From NCBI GenBank assembly GCA_946803715.1, contig CAMPET010000022.1:274511-338510 (forward strand): a stretch of DNA of 64,000 nucleotides. The letters are read 5' to 3'. This DNA is from Beroe ovata. Taxonomy: Eukaryota; Ctenophora; Nuda; Beroida; Beroidae. Below are positions 24,101-37,000 of this stretch, one piece after another. The position numbers and the translations under genes are program-made. The notes under the pieces were generated by a model. That model saw only the letters and a program-made list of their open reading frames with translations, was not told the origin of the DNA and did not search any database. How positions within the stretch are numbered: position 1 is the first letter of the stretch; every line of letters begins with the position of its first letter.

Positions 24101-27100
24101 TGCCCATACAGCTCGACATGAGGTAACTCTATCGCAAGTATCACACACATACACATACACGTACNNNNNNNNNNNNNNNNNNNNNNNNNNNNNNNNNNNN
24201 NNNNNNNNNNNNNNNNNNNNNNNNNNNNNNNNNNNNNNNNNNNNNNNNNNNNNNNNNNNNNNNNNNNNNNNNNNNNNNNNNNNNNNNNNNNNNNNNNNNN
24301 NNNNNNNNNNNNNNNNNNNNNNNNNNNNNNNNNNNNNNNNNNNNNNNNNNNNNNNNNNNNNNNNNNNNNNNNNNNNNNNNNNNNNNNNNNNNNNNNNNNN
24401 NNNNNNNNNNNNNNNNNNNNNNNNNNNNCACACACACACACACACACACACCACCCCTCAGGTCGATAAGGTGGGAGGTGAGGAGGACACTGACTCGATG
24501 GGATCGGCCGGCTCACTGCAAGATCCCGACAGTATGGAATACGAGAGTGAGGGGGAGAACGGGGAATCTGAGGAATATGAGAGGAGGAATAGCGTTGTTG
24601 AGGTGACCGGGAAATATTTCCTTGTGTTTTTATAGGGAGGGGTTGGTTGCAGTTCTGTCTACATATTTACAATTCAAGGCACTCAATCGCTCTATTATGT
24701 CCCGCGGTTTCACAAGAATGCAAATGGTCACGCCAGTTGTTGACAAACGTCTTACCCCCCTTTCCTCACAAGTTTCCAACTGATCAGCCCCCGCCCCTCT
24801 TTCCAGGTGAGCAACACCGAGGTTGACGAGGAGGACATTTCTTTCTCCATGGTCAACCCGCCCGTCCCTGAGATCGAGATCCGGAGAGATAACTTCCGGC
24901 CGACACACGAGGGATTCAGCACGATTAAACCCAACACTACCCTCTCGCGACAGATGATGCAGAATAACCCTGAAAACGAGATAAAACACCAGATGATGGT
25001 TTATAAACAGGTAAACATCTGATATCCATAGTTTTGGATTGAATAGTATCCATAGTTTTGTATTGAATAGTATCCATAGTTTTGGATTGAATAGTATCCA
25101 TAGTTTTGGATTGAATAGTATCCATAGTTTTGGATTGAATGTATCCATAGTTTTGGATTGAATCGAATTCGAGTGCTATGGACCAATTCATGAACCCAAA
25201 AAAGTAAAAACGTTCACCACGTTCTCGGTTGCTGAACAATTTAATGTCACCAGATGCGGCAACAAAACGTGAAGCAACTGAAGCAACTCGAGCAACGTCA
25301 CAAGTACGCAGTGGAAGAGCTCCGCCGAAACTCGGAGCGGGACCAGGAAACATTGCGGGTGTCGAACGAGCGGGAGCTGGAGAAATCCCGGCAAAAACTG
25401 CGCGAAGATAAACTCGCTCATGAACGGTACGTTGCTTTTTCTATGAAATTGATCATTATTTTAGGTAATTCCCACAAAAATGTATGATTGATTTTCCTAT
25501 CCTGACAAAGTTCTCTCATTATATCAGTGAAGTGGCTCAGCAGGAGAAGAAATTCATCAAGTCTCTCAACGAGAAGTACGAGTCTTGTCTCAAGATGAGG
25601 ATCGGAGAGACTAGAAAGGTGAGAGAGAGAGGATAGATTTTAGTGCTTTCTATCACGTCGAATGTCGATGAATTGTAAATATCTGTCGGAGGTATGGAAA
25701 AATGCTCCGTTCAATATCATAAGCTATCAAACTTCTAAACTTCTAAGCTGGAATGCGTAGTACAATGTGCATGGTGTGCTATACAGGAATGTGTGTGTGT
25801 GTGTGTGTGTACTGTGTACTACTGTACTAGACTAGACAGTATCGGAATGTATCGAGCTATAATCAAAGTAACATTCTACTGTGTACTCATCGACACACTG
25901 ATCATTTATCAATTCCATAGTATGCAGTATCCCTTGCTAAACTAAAACTCTCTCTTCCCTCAAACTGTTATAACGTCAGTTATGACGTCACACCCCCTCC
26001 CCATACAGCTGTATGTGCAACAGAAGGAGTTGTTGAAGAGGGAAATGAGTGAGACTCCCAAACAGAACCGGAAGACGAGTATTGACGTCAGCAAGGACAG
26101 GATTAAACGGGAACTAACGGATAACGAGGAGAAATACCTCAGTACCGTGCTCAAGGTAAGATATATATCAGGGAAAAAGTGAAATGACAGACATGAGGTA
26201 ATTGGGAGCCATACCACTCCTTTTTGGTGTTTATTTACACGTGGTTCACGATAGTGTCTACGCATAATGCAGGCTCTTTCTTCTGTGTTGTTCAGGGTTA
26301 CAGCTGTCATTTCAACATGGTTGTAATTTGTCAAAAAACGTTCTTTTCGGTTGAGGTAGTGGTTATAGTTCGGAATATTCGGGTATTTTAATTTCTTGAT
26401 TTTGGGGTACAATTATTGTAGCGGATAGGTGCAGCGCCCGAGTAATTGTTCGATGTAAATATTGGAGTTAAGCCAATTTTTACTCTAGAGTAAACTTTTG
26501 CAGTATAGGTATTATATCACCAATGATAATGTCAGTATAACACGATGATATGGCTTCGCGTCAAACATTGCTTAACATGACTTGGAATTGTTGAGCATTC
26601 CTCCCTGACACAGAATTTTGTTCCATTTCCAAGGCTGGTAAACGATCGATTTGTCGCTGCTTTAAAAAGCACTAAATGGCAATCGGATTTTCAAGTATTT
26701 CGAGGTGTGCTTTGGTTGGAATGAGGGGAATGAAGTTGCATATGATTGGAATTTATATGCAGGGAACTCTCGCCGTTACCGGGAAATGGATTCATTAATA
26801 ACCGAAAAACGAAGTACATGCTGAGTTACAGTGCAGTAGTACAGTTCTATCGGTACTGCTATCGGTAGTATTCATTTCAATTAACATAGACTGAACTCGG
26901 CTGTTAATGAGCATATACATTCCAATGTACTTCACAGTTCAGAATCTGAATATTTGAAATATTTGGACAGGGCAATGAACTTTAGTACTAATTTTGTGTC
27001 GTGTGACGTCACTACCCCGATTCCTCATATATAATAGAAAATTTAGGGCAATAAAAGGCGCTAATCACATGGATATATAAGACAACTTGGTGAATCTTCC

Positions 27101-28154
27101 CTTATAATATTGCATGAGATAGTTCCTTTCATAGCACATGTAATAAAGCTCATAATATTATGAGCACTATGAGCACTTTTATAGGACTATAGCCTGGGTA
27201 TAGCCTGCGAGTTCGGTGTTATATTGTGTGGGGCTGCATCAGGAGGATACTTTTTTTGTGTGGATTACGACGGAAAACTATGGTGAATTTAGATCATGGA
27301 AATTGGATATATTGCGCGTGTTGGATGCATAATGAGACGTTGTATTTTCCTATTATATGCACAAGGATAAACGTCTTTCCGCTCATTTCCGAGATAGAAC
27401 ATGATGTAGAACATGATGTACAGCACGATATGTTACTCAAGCTACAAGTTCATGGGGGAACGTGTGTGTTTCAGTCTGTGTTTGTCTGTGTCTGTTTGTC
27501 TGAGTGACGAGTGTGTGTTTGTGTCTGTGTCTATGTGTGTTTGTATCTGTATCTGTGTGTGAGTGTCTTGTTGTAAAACTTGTGTCTGTGTAGAACACGC
27601 ATGTCTCTATGCAAACTGTACAGGTTGTGTATGTGACCTCGTCCTATACAACGTCTTGTTATAAAAGAGGTGCGTGTTGCGAGTGTCGTATTACACACGT
27701 GTGTTCATGAGTCAATAAAGCCACAACCAGGCGGGCAATAACACCGGTATTCTTGTCGATCACCGGTATTCTTGTCGATCACCGGTCTCCAGCGTGAGGG
27801 AAGCACCGATATTACCGATCACCGCTTTTACCAATAACATTATCCTTACTCCATTCTTCGCTAAACTGTCATTAGATATTACGAGCATAGCAACTACCAT
27901 TCACTCATTGTATTGTGCGATATAGTGGTGTGTGCGTGTATGCGTGTGTGTGCGTGTATGCGTGTGTGTCTGAGTGCGTGTGTTTGTGTGTTTTTGTATG
28001 TGTGTATGCACTATGCGTGTGTGTGTGTGTATGGTAAGCAGCACTCGTGTATATAATAAGTTGTTTGATAGATATACATACACAGCTAGCAACAGATGTT
28101 AGACCCATCATTCCCTGTCTGGTAACATTACAGATACAATTCTTACACGCACAC

Positions 28155-28203
<49 letters not shown>

Positions 28204-29815
28204 CACACTCCCTCATTCTCTGTAGCTGGAATTCCATTCTAGAATTACACATGGCCGCGTGTTCTTGACACGCATTCGTCTGAAACGCGTTTGTTTCATT
28301 TCGGAGAGCTGATAAAATTCCAGAGATAGAATGTCACCGGTCATTAGTAGTTACTATAGGTGCCATATTTTGTGTCAGTGTGTGAATATGGCGGAATTTG
28401 CAGGAATGCTGCTGTTTGGTTTGAATAGAGGGGAATGGGTTGTTCGTAGAGTATCTTGAATCCTTTATATAAGGTGGAAAACGACGATCTTTAGGATGAA
28501 ATATTGATGAGTCAATGTTGGATATAATTGTGAAATTTGCAGGAAAACGAAATCGAGTTACGTAATCACCGTGGTAACTGCCTGAAGGCGAGTCATGCCA
28601 TGGAGAACGGGTGGTTCCAAGAGGAGTGGAATCTGATGGAGATACACAAGAACTCCTTGGCTCATATGAAGCGCAAGCACCATCATGACATGTGTGCTAT
28701 GCAGCAGCAACATCAGACAGAGATCCATGCCCTGCGGCAGAAACAACTCCAGGACCAGCATTCGGCCGAGTGGGAAAATCAGGTGGGTCAGGGGGAAATC
28801 AAGTCAGGAGATGTGGAGTTGTTCGGGAAATGGTTGAGATTTGCGGGGAACGTTTCTAAATTACCGGTTTTCGACCAAAGTTTGGCGTTTTATTTCACAT
28901 TTTGATGGCAACGTGTACTTCTTCATAACGCGTGTCACTCCTAACATCAGATGCAGTACACGCAAAGAGTTCAGAAAGATCTGAGACGGAAGCATGCACT
29001 TCAGAACAAGCAACAACCCAAGAACCTGCGGCGGAAGAAACAGCAGATACACAAGCAATACGAGTCAACGTGTAAAATCATCGAGAGTCAGGTATGTAGG
29101 TATGCGATCGTCGGCATTTCCAGCATCCTCTCGGTCATTTACCATACACAAAAGAACGAACTCATGCGTATTTCGTTCATTCACACCCCTCAGGCCTCAT
29201 CCAGGTCCCATACTTTTCTAAGTTTCTTCCCTATAATTCAGTAATCATGATCTCCCCCGCTGCCCTTCACTTATATACTCTCCCCCCCAGTACAAGGAGC
29301 TACTGAAGGATTACCTGCGTTCCAGCCCCAAGGAACACCACAAGGACATCATGAAGAAGTTTAAGGAGGATAAGATGACGAAGATGGTCAGTCTGAACGA
29401 TCAGTACACGAAGAGCATAGCCGATCATCTGGAACGGGAACAGATAAATTTGGACGAGAGCCAAACTGCCGAGCAGGAGGAAGTAAGAGTTACTCTCATG
29501 AAGGAGCAGGAACTGTTGCAAGCGTATCAGAAACGTCTCCAGATTAGACTCCAACAGAGCACAGAAAACGAACGGGAAATGTTCGTGGCGGAATCGCAGA
29601 AAATGCTCGCGCTCCTCGACTCAGACTTGTGCGAGGTTGACCGCGAGTTCGTACAGAGTCGTGCGGAGGCCGAGTCGCGCGAGCGGTCCCGTCAGAGGAA
29701 GGAACTCACGGACTACCAGGGAATGAATCATGAACTCCAGCCGACAGAGAGTTTCATGAACAAAACGTGGGGTCGCAGGAGTTCGCCATTCAGTGGCTTT
29801 AGTGGGAAATTCTGA
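21124..29815 (+). CDS. TAOK: TAO-family STE20 protein kinase, complete (14 exons)
   Basis: Ser/Thr kinase upstream of p38/JNK and Hippo signalling. Exons: 21124-21198, 21278-21457, 21614-21800, 22512-22624, 22790-23040, 23229-23388, 24462-24602, 24807-25010, 25254-25426, 25528-25618, 26009-26155, 28543-28782, 28951-29091 and 29291-29815; all join in compatible phases to 875 residues. Motifs: glycine loop [73 protein letters not shown] Glu/Asp-rich linker follows, then the long charged coiled coil of the family ([36 protein letters not shown]). The protein stops soon after the coiled coil, so it lacks the long Gly/Pro/His-rich or membrane tail of TAOK1/TAOK2 and is nearer TAOK3 in length. An undetected exon could hide in the N gap at 24165-24428. 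An animal with one TAOK gene is plausible but not shown here. Confidence 0.96.
24165..24428. other. Assembly gap inside a CA microsatellite (TAOK intron)
   Basis: Run of 264 N flanked on both sides by CA repeats; the gap is almost certainly collapsed microsatellite. The true length is unknown. Confidence 0.95.
25020..25165. repeat. 24-bp minisatellite in a TAOK intron
   Basis: About six copies of TATCCATAGTTTTGGATTGA plus AATAG, with one T-for-G variant and a shortened final copy. It starts right after the donor of the exon ending at 25010. Minus-strand frames with DTIQSKTM repeats are artefacts of it. Confidence 0.95.
26156..28542. repeat. 2.4-kb TAOK intron with GT and CA microsatellites
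   Basis: The largest TAOK intron. 27470-27600 and 27925-28035 are GT-rich, 28145-28208 is (CA)n, and 27735-27790 holds two and a half copies of ATCACCGGTATTCTTGTCG. No coding sequence recognised. Confidence 0.7.
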
Positions 29816-31082
29816 TGGTGTATTTCTCTCGAGCTTGTAAAGTGTTGTATATATGAGTTATGTGCTGGCTCCCCTACATTCGCCACATCAGCTAGAGAAG
29901 CTTGGGCTCATTCCTCATTTTTACAAACGTTAACAATATTTTTATCTAATATTGTCAGCCTTCGATCACACAACCTTACCCCAAAAACCATTTCCCTCAA
30001 ATTCTAACTTAATTCTGATTAAACACTGAATTATCTGACAGAATATTCAATTTTTGGAACAGTTATCTCGATATGCGTGCGTTTATAACTTATACAATTA
30101 CCAAAGAAGGGATGCAGTGAGACGCATTTCTGTTGACGATCTAATATCTATGTTGTTTATTAGAAAGGAATTTAAAGACATTTGATACTCTACTCTTGAA
30201 TGATAATATGTACACAATGATTGATTTTTGACAAAACGTTACCTTTCATGTCACAATTGTACTCTGGTCACAGAGTTAGTAGGTCACTGATGTAAATCGC
30301 CATTATGTGTGCGGTGTTCAAAAGAGATTTAAATTGAAATCGGGATTTTGAGACATCGGTGATATTTCAGAAGAAACTGGCATTGAAATGTGGGAATACG
30401 TCCTTGATGCACGATATCCAGCAGCTTTTGTCGTATATCATTCTGTTGTACATGTGTCAACGAGGGTAAAAAGATTGACGTTCGTCTCCAATTGTGTTCG
30501 TTCTTTCGTAATGAACGGTAGATCAGGTGGATTATAATGTGTTGGGAAGTGCATCATGTTATTTCCATGTCCTTTGATTATTTTGTATAGATGAGTGTAC
30601 ATTCTTAATCAGCTTAAAATCTTGAATAAATCTATTGTCTTTGAACTGAGTTTATTGCAATTTTTGGAATGCGCGCGCGCAAAAAAAGGACAAAATTTCA
30701 GCATAGTTTCCATGGAAAGCGTTTATTGTAAGCATTCAAATAGAAGACCTTATGGCGCGTACGACTGCCTTAAATTCCAATATTTTGTCGACCAACGTCT
30801 GAATACTCGAAGAAAACCTTCTGAATTCACCATGAAATGCATGAATTTTCATCATGAAAATGTCGAAGTACAAAGTGCAATCAGAAATACCCATTCCGAT
30901 CGTGAAAATAGACAAAAATTTTAACACTTATCAATGAAGATCGAAAGATCAAAATCCGCGTACATTTGATTCACTAGAATTCTATCAATTCGAAAATTGA
31001 ATATCCATTAACAATTCCAAGCTTCTAAAGATATCAGTGATCAAACAGTCAACACATCACACAAAATAATAGAGCAGAATAA
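29816..31082. other. Intergenic region between convergent TAOK and MCCC2-like genes
   Basis: AT-rich 3' flanks. A short GCGCGCGC run lies at 30670. No gene or clear repeat family recognised. Confidence 0.5.
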
Positions 31083-34000
31083 TTAAAATTTCAGTACATT
31101 GTTGGTACCACTTCGCGTTATTTTGTCTCTGAAAGCGGACGCCGCAATTAGACTGAGTCTCAATCTGTCCCTAGTCTCGGATGGAAGGATCACATCATCA
31201 CAGATCATATCAGATGCGCATTCCCACGCGGTCAGCGACTTCCCAGACGAAGCTACGTCACTGGTTCCGTCTTGCAGTGATATAACAGCACTGGGCCAGT
31301 GGTAGCATAAGTCTGGCTGCATGCCTCCACCATTCTGAAATTATAGAGGCGTCATGTCTGGTGAATTTTTCATTCTTAGTATGACAAATCAATATGAGGG
31401 GAAACAGGTATGACGATAGTTTTTATAAGAACACGAATGAGTAACACTAGCAGGTCTGATGTCTGACTATTATAAACGGTACGAACGAAACGGTTAAGTA
31501 TTTGTGATTTGAGTGGTTTGCTCCTCACATATATGCAGAATTTTTGAATTCTGACAGCTATGCGCAATAATGATAGAATATATGCAGAATTTTTGAATTC
31601 TGACAGCTATGCAAAATAATGATAAATCAGAATTTGAGGATCGGAGACATTTATAGAAGAACTAATACCATTGCTAAGTAGGCATGTCCAACTGTGTTTC
31701 CAGTTATCAATGTGACACGCGGTACTGTAGCCGTAGCAACGCATCTCATTAGCGAAGCTAACTCTCGGGTTAACTCCGTACTGCACGACTCACCCTGTAT
31801 GAACACCAGTGGTATGTTCGCCTGGGAGAGTGGGGTTTATTTGGCTACATATATGCGTCTAAACGAGCTGATGTATGATCACAGACATGATCTAACATAT
31901 TGATAGAGTTCTTGTGAACTTAGATCTAGAAGTAGAATTGTCTAGTGATGCCAGGGCCAGCTGACGCAAGCGGGACGATTACTGAATACTGATATAGGCA
32001 AGAAGTAGAATTAAAGATCGTTGACCGTATGATACATTTGTCGACTCACTTGTTGACAAATCTGAACGAAGTTAGATGCTTTGAGAGCACCCTTCCCATC
32101 GAGAACACCCTCTGCTCCCACAAACCCAACTTTCATACCATCCAGTTTGGAGAAGAAACACTGAACTCCTGCTCCAAACAGAGTTTTGAAGCCCAGGACA
32201 CTACCGCCGTCAGAGATACTGCGTACAATCTGTGAATAGGGTAATGTGAAGTTCCAGCATTTCCGAGTCCACATGGACACTGCAGTAATATTAATTGAGG
32301 ATAGCTGGATCGTCTGACAAGTTACATCTTGCAAACAGCGATGCAGCTAATGGTGTCAATTTAGAGAAAACATGGGATAATTGGAAACAGAAATGCCGAT
32401 AATAAGTGTGTACATGACGACTAGTACATTTCATTTCATTATTCACAGCAGCTACTAGTATAATGCACATGTCATATCTCACTCACTTTTACTTCTAGTT
32501 GTAAGACAATGTAGTGATAACTTTTGTGCAAAAACACCTCTTTTCACATTTTCAATCATAATTCCACACTGGATATTGACAAGTATGATGTAACCTCAAC
32601 CAATTATTGAAATGTCGCGAATATCGGGAGCTATGACAAATTGCAATGATTGGTTTTTTGCCATGATTCAACTCCAATTTAATCTACAACGCGATATTTT
32701 GACGTCGGTCACGACACAGGACACGAATGTCGGAATTCAGTGCGAAATGGATGCTCAGCGACTCGCATGAAATTGCAAACACATATAAACATTTAACATT
32801 TTTAAAGAATCTCTATTCCAATTCCATTCCTGGAACAGCTAAAAAACTTTGTGGTGCCAATCATAGGGAAGTTAAATTGGAAATACATGGGTAAAGCATG
32901 TGTATGCCATGAAGAAACACAATGGTGTTTGTACTTATAGATGTACAATGTACGATGTACAATCACTAAAATCCCACATTCACTTTTTCTGTTTTCAAAT
33001 CTTACACTTCAACACCATCCCAGAAATGAAGGATCTCAGTCTCTTGATCCGTGCAATATAGATGAAAGGGTTGATGACCGAGTTAATCTCCATGGTGCCA
33101 GTGTGCACGAGAAACATCAGTAGGTAGATGTGCTCCCTGGATATTGTCTCGGAGAGGCACACCATCTCACAGTCAGTCAGGTGCTCCACCTGACTCACCA
33201 GAATCAGAAGGAGGAAGGGGATGTTGAGGAGGAAACACGCTCCGCCGATCATCACGATCGTCACGGAAGCGGACCGAGATCGTAACTCCGCCGATTGCTC
33301 GGGTCGGAGTCCGAACATCACGCTGCTCTGTCGGCCGGGAATTGTCTTGTGATGTGTCACGGGGTGTGTCACGGGGTGTGGCAGCGTGGAGCGTGCAACA
33401 TTCCTGAACACACTGTGACGATGCTGGAAGCTCTGGAGGATAACAGACCTCTTCCTCTGCCGGGCGTGTAGGTAGATACAGGAGTAGATAGAGGACGCCA
33501 TGATAACCACTATCGGACACCCGGTCTCTACCACCACAAACATCAGGTGGAGGAGTGTGTGCTCGATTGAGTTGATCGGCACACTCTCCGCTATGAACCA
33601 CACACACGACAGGAAGTTGGAGTCGTAGTGCGCGGCGTTACCGAACCAGTAGGGGAATGTCTCCTGGAGGAGTAGGAGTAGGAGGTAGAGCACGGCAGGG
33701 AGGAGAACCCAGTGTTTTTCCGGGGGAGAGAGCGGCTTGACAAGGGAGTGGGTCCTCGCTATGCTCAGTACAGCGATCAGGAAGAGAGAGTACCGGCAGA
33801 GGGTGTACCAGAGGAAGACCCAGCCATCGCAGAGCAGTGGCACGGAGAAGATTTGGGGACGGCCGTGGGAGAGAGCACTGATAGACACGGGTAGAGCGAG
33901 GATGCAAATTAGGAGATCTGTCCCGTTTATCAGACTGAACAGACTTCTCGAGATGGTACACTTGGTCTTGTTTCGGAATAGAAAGTAGAAGATGGAGAGG

Positions 34001-37000
34001 AAGTTAGCTGTGGTGCCCACCAGGAAGCAGAGGAGTGATAGCGTTCCCACTGCCATCATCTGACTCTCGGAGATTTCGGGAGGGAACATGGCTGTTCTCT
34101 AGAGAGATTTGCTGTGTGTGTGTGTGTGTGTGTGTGNTGTGTGTGTGTGTGTGTGTGAAAGAGGGATCTCTTGGTAACTTTGATGATAAAAAGGACGAGT
34201 AGTGTTGTAACGAACATTTCACTGTAGCAATAAAATGAAGCGTTGATCTGTTGCTATAAGTAAAATGTTCGTTACAACACTACTCGTACTATTTATCATC
34301 AAAGTTATCTAGAGAGATTTATGTATCAATTGTATAGCAGTGACAAAGCTTGATGTTCGGGATATCTAAAAAATAGCAAGTTAACTCAAGATACGAAGCT
34401 GATAGTGATATTGCCAAAGCCCCAATTACACTTTCAGGCATAATTGAGCAATGAGAAAATGTCTCAGAAAATAAGGGGATGAATATTCCACACAATGAAG
34501 CGATTTGAGAAATTGCTCCCGCGTTGTGAAGCGAGTGGTGTATTCATTCAGAAATAATTGGAAAAGCAAACTGTCATGTCATCAACCAATGGGAAACGGT
34601 TAATTGACAGCGTCGAACAACGTGACAAATGTCAAAATCTAAGAAAATGATTTAAATGATAGGACTAGAAATGAAGGACTTGAGGCCAATGCGATATTGA
34701 GTGTGGAAAAGGATGGTGCAAAAGAAATAAAAGATAGGACCTACGAAAATATAATTGGCAGTTGCCCCTGAAATCATCTCTTGGATTAGCCGATCAGCTC
34801 CATATCATTATCACACTCTAAAGGGCTTTGTGCTCATTTATAAAGGTCAGGGGTAGGGAACCGCAACGCGTCGTATATAACGCAACACGAATTCATTGTT
34901 CGAGCCTCAAACCATCCAATAGTATGTAAACTGGTTCAGCGTGTTGATTGAGATAGCAAAACCGCCGCAAACTCGCTCATAACTTCAATGGAGCAATTAT
35001 CTTTGTGGGTTTATAAGTCGAAACCACGTGAACAATGAACATCCAGGCACTGGGGATCCATACAGAAAATTTATAATTCAGACTGTTCATGACAGTTTTA
35101 CGAAGCGCTTATCTCAACGTATTCGCATATGCCACATTGAACATACGTCTGACCGCAGACCTGCATATTGCATCTGGGTCCGGAACAATGCTCTCAACAT
35201 ATCGAACCGTTTAAAATTTATAATTATAAACGTCTCCAAGCACATATATTTATAATCACATCTGGATTTATTTCCCCTAAGCTCTGACTCCAAAATGGTT
35301 TTAACTTGGTTTTTGCTAAGCTTTGTTTGTTCAAAAATGGAGCCAAGAAAGTCACCATTTCAATGATAATATGATCATATGAGGGAAGTGGTAGTAGAAA
35401 TACCAGTATCAGACCTAATGAGTAATGCGCTGCAATTTCTTATCAGTTAACGTACACGCACAGATCACACACTGACACACGCACAGAAACCTGTGGTTGG
35501 TATCAAATGTACATTTAGCCCGTCACTCTATAATTTTGTTTATTGATTTGTGTTTTATATCCAGTTCTCATCTCCATTTCTCGACAAGCATTTCAGATTC
35601 CATCCTAATAGGTGATGAGTTTAATGATATGTTTTGGTATCGTGAAATTTGTCGTCTAGACTAGCACAATAGCACATCCTAATTATCATCTCCAAATTAG
35701 CATCTCCCAAAGCGCCTCAACAAGCATCCTCCAATAGCATCCTCCAACGTTCAACATGGTCAATTTCACCGCGAAGTGGAAACTTGAAAAATCAGAAAAC
35801 CTTGAAGACTTTCTAAAAGCAATTGGTGGGTCAGATAAGTTTCTAGCACGCCCTCATTATCCTTTTGAAATCACAGCCCAGAATAGAAAACCAGCCAAAA
35901 CCTGTTTCAGATGTTGGGGTTTTGAAGAGAAAAGCTGCAAAACTTGTTAGTTCAGAGCACCACATTGTGCAAGATGGAGACAAAATGTCTGTCAAAGTTC
36001 TAGCAACAGGTTCAAATGAGAACTAGTTGCATAAACTTTTCTTGAAAATTAGCCACAGCTCCATAAATGTTGCTCGTCCTTATAACAACATATTGTAGGG
36101 TAGCAACACTAACAGCATATGATATTCATATGTTATGGATTAAGATATGCACGGATTATTCTAACAGATATTATCTCTGTGTATGTCTGTGTCTCTGCGT
36201 GTCTCTGTGTATGTCTGTGTGTCGACCTGTGTCTACTGTCTGTGTGTACTGGGTATGTGTGTACTGTGTGTTCTGTGTGTGTGGTAAGGTGTACACAAAA
36301 AGAGGAGTCTAATTGTTGAGAAGAGCATTGTGAGAGGCCGGATGCCGCGCACGATCGCACGAAGAAGCAATCAAATTTGTGTCAGTTATAAAAATGTTAT
36401 AGGTTGCGGTCACAGCTGCAGTGATGGTTTACATTGTGCGCATGTACCCGCACCGGTCGATTAATTTCGTGACATGTGCGTGCGCAGGAGGGGCGAGAAT
36501 ACATCCGCTTCTCACGATACCCGGAATTATAATGACGGGATAATCATGATCGTTGAGATCGGTATTTGCTCTTGTCTTGTATTAATGTGAGGGGAATGCA
36601 CGGTTCATTTGACAACATCCAGTTGATCGACTGATTGGATATCGACATCAAATCAGTTTGGGTTGGTGACCTACATGACGATCAGAATATTCATTTTTGA
36701 TGTTCGACACTTATTTCATGGATTTTTTGAGTCAAACTCAAACGTTCATATTCAAATCGATTTTGACACTGCAATTACTATTTAAACCGCAAGTCATCTC
36801 ATATTAATCAGAGCTTTATTCACATAAGTCGGCGATAAAAGTTATCTCAATTTCGCATCATGGATTTTGCGACGAACGGCGAGTCAAATTCATGCAAAGC
36901 ACTTCAGCACGATCTCTACATAAATGTCAAGAGACCGGTCAGAGTTAAATCATAAAATATAATTACCCAGTGCAAATCTCTTTATATTCATAGTTTTGAC

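Noticed and set aside
24630-25353. Minus-strand frames with DTIQSKTM / WILFNPKL repeats
   Set aside because: Produced by the 24-bp minisatellite and by the antisense of TAOK exons.
30595-30924. 109-codon plus-strand frame
   Set aside because: AT-rich intergenic DNA; composition and motifs give no sign of a protein.
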